Source: Dipteronia dyeriana (lineage: Eukaryota > Streptophyta > Magnoliopsida > Sapindales > Sapindaceae). From it: a stretch of 64,000 nucleotides of DNA. Where the stretch lies: assembly GCA_032871835.1 (NCBI GenBank), contig CM065298.1, forward strand, positions 76,412,154 through 76,476,153, written 5' to 3'. The stretch's first letter is position 1; each line of letters begins with the position of its first letter. The notes beneath the pieces are model-generated. The model was not told where the DNA came from. It ran no database searches and worked only from the letters and a program-made list of their open reading frames with translations. Shown one piece after another: positions 35,745-45,785 of the stretch. The translations under genes were made by a program, and so were the position numbers.

Positions 35745-36626
35745 TGTTGATGTCGATTTCTGGATTGTATCAAAAAAGCCAACAATGATTGGATTTCGGC
35801 TATTAATTCAAAGAGAAAGAGATTCAGAGAGAGTAACGAAGATACAAGTTTTACGTGAAAAAACTTCGATGACCGGAGAAACGTCCACTGGTGGTTGATG
35901 GGTCAATCGAGCCAAAATCCACTATGAAATTATGATGTTTACAAGTTTTCGATCTCTCTTTCTCCCCTCTGTATTTTTCTGTTGCTTGTTGTGTATGTTA
36001 TATTGCATATATCTTTTTTTGGGAGGAGATTATGGGTCTATTTATATGTTTATAGAACCCTAACCTGCCTTGTACAAGTAATACAAGATCTTTACATTTA
36101 ATTGTGATTCGGTTACTTGCTTGAGGTTGATTTGTCTTCTTTCCTGTTTCGGAGTCTCTTATGGAAATCGAGTGGGATTCCAGTAGTGCAGTTTTATTTG
36201 GACTTGTTTCCTTATAAGAGTGTAGTCTTTGTAGTGAAATCAAGTTGTTTCCTGATTGAGGATTCTTCTAGCTCAGTATTCTGTTCTCTTTGGGATTCTT
36301 CCTGATGGATATCTTCTCGTATTTAATGATTGAATCCGTGTGAATTAAGCACCAAGTTTCTTACTCGGGTCGCATTTATCCCGAGTAAGAATAACACTTG
36401 TTGGTGCCGAGTAGCGCCGTTTAAGCCAGAGTGGAAGCGTTGTTTAACCAGTCCCGAGTGTTGTTAACTTATCCCGAGTAGGTTTCATTTAATATATGCT
36501 TACTCGGGTTTTCTCTTCTTCGGCACTATCTTGTAGGATATTTTCTGAATGCCTCTCTGGATATCTACCTGCATTTTATCCTCTTTGTTTGATGACGTGT
36601 TCATAGGGTAAAATTTATCTATAACA
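35745..36626 (-). repeat. Gypsy-A 3' LTR
   Basis: It starts TGTTGATGTCG and ends ATCTATAACA in plus orientation and is the same length as the other LTR (43494-44375). A few percent of substitutions are visible in the first 180 bases, so insertion was not very recent. Confidence 0.9.
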
Positions 36627-36642
36627 TTACCCCCTTAAAATA
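36627..36642 (-). promoter_or_regulatory. Gypsy-A polypurine tract
   Basis: The minus strand reads TTTTAAGGGGGTAA directly before the 3' LTR. It matches the tract of Gypsy-B. Confidence 0.7.
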
Positions 36643-37120
36643 TTTTTGCCGAGTAAATTTCATTTCGGGCAAGAGTATTTTAATCATCTCAATTTTTACT
36701 CGTCAGAATAGCCGTCTTGTCATGATGGCGTGTCTTAATGGTGACCCTGTAATTTCGATTCGCTTCATCACGTGATATCTTAAATGATGGTGACGTTTTG
36801 AAGTTCTGACTGTCGAGGGCTACTTCCTGTCTTAACACACGTCCCTCGTCACTTCGTTTTTCAATATCATTTATGAGAAATGATTTTTGCGTCTCCCCAA
36901 ACGCCGCCTATGTCATCGAGTTTCGTCATAAGTTTTTTTTTCGCCTTGAAATCCTAAGGTTTCGTGTTGTCTCCTTTTTAAATTATTCGCTGAGAGACAT
37001 CGTTGGTTTATTCTCAACAATTTTCAACGAGAAATTTCTTTAAACCCATATTTTTTTACCCAGAAGTTCGCGATTCTCCGTTGAAGATCTTGCATCAATC
37101 TCAATTCAAGGTTAGTTTTA

Positions 37121-40103
37121 ATGAGGCCATCTTCCCGTCATCGTCTCTTTAAAATCGCTTTTGATGCGTTAGAACGTGGGGATATCCAGTTAGTTTCTTG
37201 CATTAGACGATTACTGGGGGATATCTCAATAGATGAACCTCTATTTTTAGAGGTTGATGTTTCTGGGCTTCACCCTGACGTCATTTTCAGCCCTGTATCG
37301 ATTTCTTCATCTAGTTCTAATTTTGATATTTCTGATCACAGGGTATCTTTTCGAAGGATGGGTAAACATCAGAGCAAAAGTGAGGTACACAAGCACGGCT
37401 CGAGCAGTGTTCAGATTAGGGAACAAACTGTTAACGAGAATGATGTTGATGAGGTGTCAAGGGCGTCTCGTCTTTCATTTTCTGATACTCGCCTGAGTGG
37501 CTTTGATACTGAGCCAAATGTGGTCGGGCCAGCTAAAATAGAAAAATATCGCTCCCGATTCGACTTGACCGACTCGGTCACTTTGGTTCCTGCGGGGGAT
37601 AGAGCCATATGGAATCCTCCTGTGGGTATGGTCGCGATTTACGGATCAATGTTATACTGTGGTGTCACACTTCCCTTTCAACCATTTATTACCTGGTTTT
37701 TGGCTGATGCAGGGATAGCCCCAGCTCAGTTGACCCCGAATAGTTATAAAGTCTTGATGTGCATATGGCATATGTTCAATAGAATGAACCTCTCGCTGCC
37801 TTGCCCAAATGAAATTAGGCATTTCTTTACGCTGAGGCAGGTTAGCAAGACGGGGACATATTTTCTTGCATATACTCCATCGGACGATTGGGTCCCCAAA
37901 GAAACAAAGGTGAATCGGGAGGTCGACGCCTCTGATAACCCAAAAAAAAAAAGGGTTTTGTATGGGGATTCCCTACATCCAACAAGTTCTGGAAGAACTG
38001 TTGGTTTTTCGCTGGAGGGGCTCTCTGGCTCAACGTCACTGTAGGATCTGGGATTTCCGAACGGTGTTGAGTATTCCCTATTTCTTCTGTTCCCCCAAAG
38101 TGTGGAACAAAAAAATAATTAATTAGAGTGATTCTGAGCTGAAGAGGTTGACTCGGGCAGTTGTTCGTACTCTGGAGAAGAGGAGCAAGAGCTACCTTTT
38201 AAAGAGGAGGATTTGATAAAGCTCGGCTTCTTTAGACAGATTTCGGGCCATCGCAGGCGATGTAAGTAACTCGGCGCCCTTTCTATTGTATTTTTCTGCT
38301 TTTCATTTTCTGACATGAATCTTTTTTTTTTAAGTGTTCTATACGGATGTCGTCAGCGATCTTCACGCTCGCCAGGTGAAGGCGATTCTGCAGGCGAGTA
38401 GAAAAGAAGCTTCTCGTCAGGGCGATGAAGGTATTGCTCCACCCGAGTCTGATGAGGAAACCGACATTGCTGAGGAACAGATCCCCGAGTACGTTCATTA
38501 TGGTGCTCAGCCTTCTACTCAATATTCTGCTGGTCCGAGTGGCCAAAATAAGCCAAATGACACCCAACTGCCTGTTAATAGGGAGAGGCAATGTGAAGGC
38601 TCGGGTGAAGAGCCTGTTGGACGGTTTGAAACTGGCGATGGTGGTGAGATTTTTACAGATCAAGTGCATGCCGATGCCGAATTCTTCGAGTCCTTTCGGG
38701 ACGATCTGCAGGAAGATCCTGCTACTAACCTTAACTTTCATCGTTCTCAGGGTGAGAAGCGAAAGGCAGTTAGTTCGCCGACTCGTCCTCTTAAAGTTCC
38801 TCGGGTAGTCTCATTCATCGACTACAGTGATGAAGATGTTGCGGATGAGACTACCCCGAGTGTTGGCGCTGGAGCATCAGTAGATGCGGCCGCTTCAAAA
38901 CCGAATAGGGCTTATTCTACCCCCGAGGTTGGAGATATAGGGGCTGAACCTTCGGGGGTTCCTTCAAATCCTTCTCCATCCTTAGAACCGAACAGGGCTT
39001 CTCTTGCCCCCAAGGTTGGAAATCTGGGAGTTGTACCCTCGGGGATTCCTTTATTTCTTTCTCCCCAGGATACGCTACAGGAGATGTCCTCCTGTTGGGC
39101 TTTCATCAGAGAAAACCGTTGGAGCGGCTTTCGGGATGGTTCATTGACCGAACGTCTTCAAAATGTTTTCAACGATGCATCTTATGTAAGTTAAATCCGA
39201 CTCCTTTACTGTTTTGCTTCTGTCAGATTTCTAATCGTATTCTCTTGCAGATGGTTGCCGAATTTACTGTTGCCAATTCAGACGCAGCAACATCAGGTTG
39301 ATCGAATAAGGCGTCTGGAGGCTCAGCTGAAGGAAAGTGAGGAAGGCCGTGCTCGGGCCTAAATGGCTTATCAGCAAGAGGTCGGCTCTATACAAATATT
39401 CGTCGACCATTGTCTGGCAAAGCAGGTTGAGGCCGAGGACAGAGCTTCTTCGTCAGAAGAGAAAGCAACATCGCTTCAGAATTTATTGTCCTCTTCCAAG
39501 GAATCTATGCTCAAGGCCGAGCAAGAAGCGGAGCAGTCTAAGTCGGCGTATGAACGGAAGATCAAAGATCTAGAGCGACAAGCATTGACAGTTGAATCCT
39601 TATCCCGAAAGGCCAGGTTGGAACTTGAAGTCCAAGGGGTGGATCGTTTTAAAAGATCCCCTACTTACGATGCCCTACTTCTTCTGGAATTTCAACGAGG
39701 GCTAGTTTCTGCTGGTGAATTCTTCAAAGTGAAGAATAGGGCGACTGAGAAAGCTCGAGCTAATTGGGAGCTGTCTATCAAGCATCACGTGGACCAGTCC
39801 TTGGAGTCTCTCCGGTTTTAGATGACGGAATGGAGAGCCTACTGCAGTAGTCAAGGCAAAGAACCTAATCCCATGCATTTAGAGATTCCGTCTGAGCATT
39901 CTCTCTCGACCTTTTACGCCAGTCAAGAGTCGGTCTAGGGTGCGGTCCCAGATGTCGGGCCGGTCCCGGGTAAGGATTACTGCCAGTGGATGGATGATAC
40001 TATCGATACTATCGCTTGGTCGTCTAATGAAAGCCTGCTCAGTGAATATGAGATGGTGCTAGACCCGAGTATTGGCAAATGCTCGAAATCCTCGCAACCT
40101 TAA
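37121..40103 (+). pseudogene. Antisense three-exon gene of Gypsy-A (Transposase_28-like protein)
   Basis: The exons are 37121-38261, 38335-39185 and 39251-40103; the introns of 73 and 65 bases have GTAAGT donors. Exon 1 starts MRPSSRHRLFKIAFDALERG and holds FQPFITWFLADAGIAPAQL, the Transposase_28-type signature. Exon 2 is acidic, with the conserved SSPTRPLKVPRVVSFIDYS. Exon 3 carries the coiled coil (QSKSAYERKIKDLERQALTV). An A-run at 37940-37951 causes a frameshift in exon 1, and stops interrupt exon 3 (near 39359, 39819 and 39938). AATAAA at 40189-40194 lies 86 bases past the stop, as in Gypsy-B. It is transcribed opposite to gag. Function is unknown; coiled coil and acidic stretches suggest a protein-binding nuclear role, which is only inference. 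Confidence 0.8.
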
Positions 40104-40249
40104 TTTTGTAGAACTGTAGAAAATTCTGATTCTTTATTTTTTACTTGTAAAGAATCATTCTTTGAACTGTAACCATTCTTTTAGGAGCAATAAAATTCTA
40201 TTTTATTCTGAATTGAATGGTCTTGATCTGTTTATTGTTGATTGTTGCC

Positions 40250-40650
40250 GAGTGCTGCATTAAACTGGCTGATGTTCGGGTAACTTAACCGAGTATCTTA
40301 TTAAACCGATTGTTACCCGAATGACTTCAATTGCCAAGTATCTTATTAAACTGGCTTCTTTGTTGTTCAGGTAACTTAACTGAGTATCTTATTAAACCGG
40401 TTGTTACCCGAATGACTTCAATTACCAAGTATCTTATTAAACTGGCTTCTTCGTTGTTCAGGTAACTTAACCGAGTATCTTATTAAAACGGTTGTTACCC
40501 GAATAACTTCAATTGCCAAGTATCTTATTAAACTGGCTTCTTCGTTGTTCAGGTAACTTAACCAGGTAACTTAACCGGTTGTTACCCGAATGACTTCAAT
40601 TGCCAAGTATCTTATTAAACTGGCTCTTTATTATTAACCGAGTCATCTTG
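40250..40650. repeat. Gypsy-A tandem array, 91-bp unit of two subunits
   Basis: The core GTATCTTATTAAACTGG (the reverse complement of the Gypsy-B core) occurs twice per unit. TGACTTCAATT starts at 40322, 40413, 40504 (one mismatch) and 40591, that is, steps of 91, 91 and 87. It lies between the end of the antisense gene and the post-pol region. Confidence 0.9.
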
Positions 40651-41099
40651 AAACAGACAAGTTTACACTTGCGTTTCATACCCGGTTGCTACCCGATCAT
40701 TACATCAAGGCTCACCACAATCATATGTTCAAGTCCTTACGCAATACCAAGGACGTCTCCCCAGTTTTTATGAGCAAGGGTTTGCCGAATCATTGAGCTA
40801 TTTAAAAAAAAAAATTGCTTCAACACAGCTACGCATTTCACTGGAATTTCTCCCGATAGCGTCCCGAGCATTTATCCAGAGTCTGGTGCATCGGGTTTGC
40901 CTTTTTGCGAAGGTCATTTTGACCATGCTCGGCTGACATGCTCCTACGAGCTTCTCCGCCCATTCGGGATTTGATGGTCCCGAGAATTCTATTTTGCATG
41001 TTCTTATTATCATATGTTATTATCATATGCTTTCTTTTAGAAATCCTGAGCTAGATGCTTTCCTTTCTGAAATTCCAAGTAATTTTATTTATTACTGTT

Positions 41100-41640
41100 C
41101 ATCATCGTTTTTGTCTTTGTACACTGACAAGCTTGCTCTTCGTGCCATCTCCTGGGATCCCTTAACATCCCCGACCCCCTGCTCTGTCGGAAACTTGATC
41201 ATTAATGCATAAGTGGTTGCCACTGCTCTTGTTTTATTCAGGAATGGTCGACCCAATAATGCATTATAGGGCCAATTGTCTAAGTCTACCACCACGAAGT
41301 CAAGTAGGACAATCCTTTGGCATGGTGCCGTTCCGATTTTTACGGGTAATTTGACTGTCCCGAGTGACCTTACCTCGATCCCACCAAATCCTCTGAGTGG
41401 GGTATGGAAAGGTTATAGATCTTTTTGGTCTAACCCGAGTTGTCGTAGACGGCTACATTAAGGATGTCCGCCGAACTCCCATTATCAATCAGGATTCTCC
41501 TGACCTCCCGGTGACCCACCCGGGCACTTATGACCAATGCGTCATTCGGCCGAACATCGACGCAATACGAATATGCCTCAATGAATATTATCGGGTCCCA
41601 TCATTCCTTTATTCTTTTCGGGTCTAGTTCCACCGAGTTT
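41100..41640 (-). pseudogene. Gypsy-A protease region, cut at the pol deletion
   Basis: The minus strand reads HREVRRILIDNGSSADIL near 41475-41530 and VVVDLDNWPYNALLGRPFL at 41230-41290, then MIKFPTEQGVGDVKGSQEM. This is the same retropepsin as Gypsy-B with the GRPFL motif intact. Soon after YKDKNDDEQ the sequence jumps to the region that follows integrase in Gypsy-B. Active-site residues are kept, but frames change between segments. Confidence 0.8.
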
Positions 41641-41879
41641 ACATCAAGGTTATTCCTTGCTTCTATTGCTTCTCTGATTTCCTGAGTTTGCTCTTGGTTG
41701 CTTTTCCCAGTAGATGGTCCCCCAAATATTGTATGTATTATCTGATTGGCTTCGGGGCTGGTTCTTTGATTTCGACCAGGGTTGAGATCAACCTTAACTT
41801 CTCTCTTAGTTTCTGATCTCTCATCTTTTTTTAAGATTACATCTCGCAGGTGCCCTTCCCGAATAAGAGTCTCTATGTA

Positions 41880-43447
41880 ATCTCTGAGCTGGAAACACTT
41901 TAAAGTCTCGTGACTGGTTTCCTTGTGAAATCTGCAATACTTGGTTGTATCTTTCAGGGCAAATTGAGATTGTCAATGTTGTTCCTATACCATGTTCTTC
42001 TCTTCTATGATGGCCAGGATTTCTTCTTGTTTTTTTCGAATAGGGGTATAATTGGTGTATCTACCTCGGTATTTATCTGTGGACTGTTCGGCATTACACC
42101 CATTACCCCCATCCTTGTTTTTCTCCCTGCCGTTCCAATCTTTTAGCTTTCCCTTTTGATTCTGCCTCTTGGATTCAGCATCCTTCTGTTCAGGCTTTCC
42201 TCCGTGCATATAGCTCCCTCATATAGCTAACTCTTCTTCTTCGGCCAGTGCTTATCCTCCTACCATATCCATCATGTCAGCATACCTGGTCAGTCGTGCT
42301 CTTCTCAAATCAAAGGATAGCCGTCCATTCTGCAAGTTATTGGTGAAAGCAGCTATAATTGCTTCATCGTTTGCACTGCCAATTTCTAATACTGCTTGGC
42401 CGAATCGGCCTAAGTATTTCTTTAATGACTCGTCCTTCCCCTGCTTTATTTGAGAGAGGTAGGCCACCGACTTTTTTCTGTGAACATTGTTCAGAAATTG
42501 CCTTGAGAAGCTTCTGCTCAGTTCGCTGAAATTTTCGATGCTCGACGGGGGTAGTCTCCCGAACCATCTTGACCCTGTGTCTCCTAGTGTTTACGGAAAG
42601 TTGAGACATAATAGGGGGTCACTGCAGGCATATTGAGCCATGGCACTTTTATAGCGCCTAACGTGCTCATTTGGATCTGTATCTTTTTTGAATTGCTCCA
42701 CATGCGGCATCCTAAATCTTTCTGGGAAAGGGGTCCGCAAAATTTCCCTGGTGAATGGACTGTCAGAGTCATCATCGGATAGATCGTTATAGCCATAACG
42801 TCTGACCAACGCTTCCATCTAACGCCTGTTATTTTCAACTTCTCGAGTTAGGCTCTGGATTGTAACATCCCTATTTCCCATCGGACTTCCCCGACGGTTA
42901 AACCGTTGGGTTATCGTCATTCGTTTCTCAGACTCTTCACACTGATGCCGGACCTCTCGTGTGACTCCATGATGACGTTTGCAATGGTGTTGGTCACTGT
43001 CTTCTGATGATGACCGACCTCTGCATCGGTCGTATTTACGATGTCTGGCCAGTACTGTTTGATTGTTGTTCAGCCCCTGGTGAGGTTGTTCCTCTTCATG
43101 TGTTTCATGTCCAGCCGGGTTGATTGGGGAAAAGTTCCTTCTGGTTTCCGACATAATTATTCCTAGCCAACCATCACCGAACGGAGCCTTACGGGTGGAG
43201 GATTAGGAGTATGTGCTCTTGCTGCCAGTAGATCAACCCCTTCCCTTGCTGCGTCTGTCACCTATTGCTGCAATGCCTCTTGGAAACGCAGTGTCAGATC
43301 TCTGTTGGTTAGAGGCACTTTCTGGATCCCTGCCAGGTGTTCAGGCTGGTTTTCTGTGTTTGCTGCAGGATCTCGTGACGTGTTGCCAACATGGAAATCG
43401 CCTGGTGATTTTTGGTGATTCCCTGAACTACTTCTACTTCCTGCCAT
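41880..43447 (-). pseudogene. Gypsy-A gag
   Basis: The start at 43447 gives MAGSRSSSGNHQKSPGDFHV, 47 bases inside the LTR as in Gypsy-B. A stop at 43262 and frame changes around 43150, 42820 and 42590 follow. The conserved parts are RFRMPHVEQFKKDTDPNEH (about 42700) and KQGKDESLKKYLGRFGQAV (42420-42460). The knuckle CRFHKETSHETLKC lies near 41890-41935. It matches Gypsy-B gag throughout and could be only partly translated. Confidence 0.85.
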
Positions 43448-43473
43448 CGCTTTTAACAAGGTCGGAGGTTCAG

Positions 43474-43493
43474 CCCCTCCTTCTAGCCCAAAT
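43474..43493 (-). promoter_or_regulatory. Gypsy-A primer-binding site
   Basis: The minus strand reads ATTTGGGCTAGAAGGAGGGG after the LTR end. It is the counterpart of the Gypsy-B site, with a few differences that may reflect decay. Confidence 0.65.
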
Positions 43494-44375
43494 TGTTGAC
43501 GTCGATTTCTGGATTGTATCAGAAAAGCCAACAATGATTAGATTTCGGCTATTAATTCAAAGAGAAAGAGATTCAGAGAGAGTAACGAAGACACAAGTTT
43601 TACGTGGTAAAACTCCGATGACCAGAGAAACGTCCACGGGTAGTTGATGGGTCAACCGAGTCAAAATCCACTATGAAATTATGATGTTTACAAGCTCTCG
43701 ATCTCTCTTTCTTCTCTCTTTATTTTTCTGTTGCTTGTTGTGTATGCTATATTGCCTATATCTTTTTTTGGGAAGAGATTATGGGTCTATTTATATATTT
43801 ATAGAACCCTAATCTGCCTTGTACAAGTAATACAAGATCTTTACATTTAATTGTGATTCGGTTTCTTGCTTGAGGTTGATTTGTCTTCTTTCCTGTTTCG
43901 GAGTCTCTTATGGAAATCGAATGGGATTCCAGTAGTGCAGTTTTATTTGGACTTGTTTCCTTATAAGAGTGTAGTCTTTGTAGTGAAATCAAGTTGTTTC
44001 CTGATTGAGGATTCTTCTAGCTCAGTATTCTGTTCTCTTTGGGATTCTTCCTGATGGATATCTTCGCGTATTTAATGACTGAATCCGTGTGAATTAAGCA
44101 CCAAGTTTCTTACTCTGGTCGCATTTATCCCGAGTAAGAATAACACTTGTTGGTCCCAAGTAGCGCCGTTTAAGCCCGAGTGGAAGCGTTTTTAACCAGT
44201 CCCGAGTGTTGTTAACTTATCCTGAGTAGGTTTCATTTAATATATGCTTACTCGGGTTTTCTCTTCTTCGGCACTATCTTGTAGGATATTTTATAAATGC
44301 CTCTCTGGATGTCTATCTGGCATTTTATCCTCTTTGTTTGATGACGTGTTCATAGGGTAAAATTTATCTATAACA
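43494..44375 (-). repeat. Gypsy-A 5' LTR
   Basis: It runs TGTTGACGTCG to TATAACA in plus orientation and is 882 bases long, like the 3' LTR. The target copy ATGTT follows at 44376-44380. Confidence 0.9.
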
Positions 44376-44504
44376 ATGTTTAATTTCCAGAACTTCTCCC
44401 ACCAGTAAACTAACGTTCCTGGAGTAGAAGTACATGGCATCCATTCCAACCTTCGACCACCCCAATACCCACTCTTATCAGTGAAATGGTCATTGTTCTC
44501 ATAA
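44376..44504 (-). mobile_element. LINE remnant, upstream piece
   Basis: The minus strand reads GYWGGRRLEWMPCTSTPGTL and ends WWEKFWKLN, which continues across Gypsy-A into PGKIKIFLWKAYYDW at 35739. This proves that one LINE was split. Beyond 44504 the Copia-3 pre-integrase frame begins, so the LINE end here is a truncation junction. Confidence 0.75.
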
Positions 44505-44846
44505 TGCCTTAAACATTTCGGTGCTGAGCAGTGTAGTATGTATTAACGGTCTTAAAACATACAAATTGTTTTCATTAATTCCTGAACAAATATTCAGACC
44601 ATTCTTTCCAATAATAACAAACTTATTATTAAAAGAAACATAATATTTTTGTTCTAACAACTTAGAAACGGAAATCAGATTCCGTGTAAATCCAGGAATA
44701 TAAAAAACATTGTTTAATAATAAAAAACTATTATTATTACAAAATTGCAATCTTATTGCTCCCACTGCTTTGGCCGATACGACATCCCCCGACCCTACAC
44801 GTATTGAGAAGGTTCACTCCTCTAGCTGTGTCCAAGAATTAGTCCA
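44505..44846 (-). pseudogene. Copia-3 protease end and pre-integrase fragment
   Basis: The frame 44765-44499 reads FCNNNSFLLLNNVFYIPGFT and NLISVSKLLEQKYYVSF, the segment between protease and the pre-integrase motif in copia polyproteins. It is out of frame with the gag above it (a break near 44770-44846) and is cut by the LINE. Confidence 0.75.
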
Positions 44847-45785
44847 CTACAAAGAAGAACAAACATGATTAGTGGCCCCCGAATCAACTATCCAGGGTAA
44901 AGAATCATCTTCCACTAAACAAGATTCAAGAACAAGTAAATCATATTTACCTTTCATCTTTTTCTTCTTGGCTACCTCCTCTAGGTACTGAGAACAGTTC
45001 CTCTTCCAGTGACCGATCTTGTTACAATGGAAACATTTTCTTTTGTCTTGGTTAGTGGAGGTGCCCTTCTTTTTGCTTTGGGCTTTCTTGGGTTTAGGCT
45101 TACCTTTTGCCTTCCCAGCGGACCTCTTCCCCTTCTTATTATTAAAGGAAGATGGTTCAGCAACATTTACCTCACCGGTCTTGCCTTTTTTGTCCTTAAT
45201 CAAGGACTCAAAGGTAGCGAGCTCGTTGAGCAACTGTGTAAGACTGAACTTTAACTTGTTCATCCCGTAGTTGCTTTTAAATTGATCGAAACTCTTCAGA
45301 AGAGTCGACAATATGATGCTCACCAGACTGGGTTCTTCAATGGCCCAGTCATTGACTTCTGCCGTGTTGAAGTAGGACATCATACTCAGGATATGTTCCC
45401 GAACTGACGTTCCTTCCTTCATATGAGCGAGCATAGCGGAACAAACAGCTTCGTGTTGCTTTTGCTCGGAGGGCTGCCCGAACATAGCTTGCAATGACTC
45501 CATGATTTCGAATGCTGAAGTCATTGTTTCATGCTTTGTGACAAGCACGTCTGTCATAGATGCCAATAGATATGTTCGGGTCTTCTCATCAGATGAGACC
45601 CATCGCTGGTATGCCTCACGAACAGTTCGTGTGGCATTGGTAGTAGGCGCCGGAGGACATTCCTTCATAAGCACAAACTTGAGGTCTTTGGTGATCAAAA
45701 TTGCATTAATATTAAGTTTCCACTTAGTGTAGTTATTACCAGTTAATTTGTCGTTTGCGAGAATTTGAAGTAATGCAGAAGACAT
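44847..45785 (-). CDS. Copia-3 gag-protease, longest open frame of the window
   Basis: The chosen start at 45785 gives MSSALLQILANDKLTGNNY; an upstream in-frame Met at 45809 is possible, but Copia-2 conserves the later one. The protein has a UBN2-type gag domain (WKLNINAILI; YLLASMTDVLVTKHE; LQAMFGQPSEQKQHEAVC), then a lysine-rich region. A complete CCHC knuckle follows, CFHCNKIGHWKRNC, and then the protease active site WIVDSGATNHVC. It ends shortly after the DSGA motif, so the polyprotein is truncated. Gag packages element RNA, and the knuckle binds nucleic acid. It is open for about 310 codons, unlike Copia-2, which suggests that Copia-3 is younger or less damaged. Expression is not shown by the sequence. 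Confidence 0.85.
   Translation of the reverse strand: MSSALLQILANDKLTGNNYTKWKLNINAILITKDLKFVLMKECPPAPTTNATRTVREAYQRWVSSDEKTRTYLLASMTDVLVTKHETMTSAFEIMESLQAMFGQPSEQKQHEAVCSAMLAHMKEGTSVREHILSMMSYFNTAEVNDWAIEEPSLVSIILSTLLKSFDQFKSNYGMNKLKFSLTQLLNELATFESLIKDKKGKTGEVNVAEPSSFNNKKGKRSAGKAKGKPKPKKAQSKKKGTSTNQDKRKCFHCNKIGHWKRNCSQYLEEVAKKKKMKGKYDLLVLESCLVEDDSLPWIVDSGATNHVCSSL

Larger units (their letters stand above)
35745..44375 (-). mobile_element. Gypsy-A: Tat-like Ty3/gypsy element lacking pol
   Basis: It is bounded by two 882-bp LTRs and by perfect ATGTT repeats at 35740-35744 and 44376-44380. It inserted into the LINE, whose protein continues from one side to the other. On the minus strand the order is 5' LTR, primer site, gag, protease, a junction near 41100, the post-pol region, a tandem array, antisense gene (on the plus strand), polypurine tract and 3' LTR. 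Compared with Gypsy-B about 3.4 kb (late protease to the end of integrase) is absent. It is therefore a defective derivative that would need enzymes in trans. Confidence 0.9.

Noticed and set aside
38283..38741. A 152-residue minus-strand open frame opposite exon 2 of the antisense gene
   Set aside because: The plus-strand frame is the one conserved in Gypsy-B with matching splice sites; this is its shadow.
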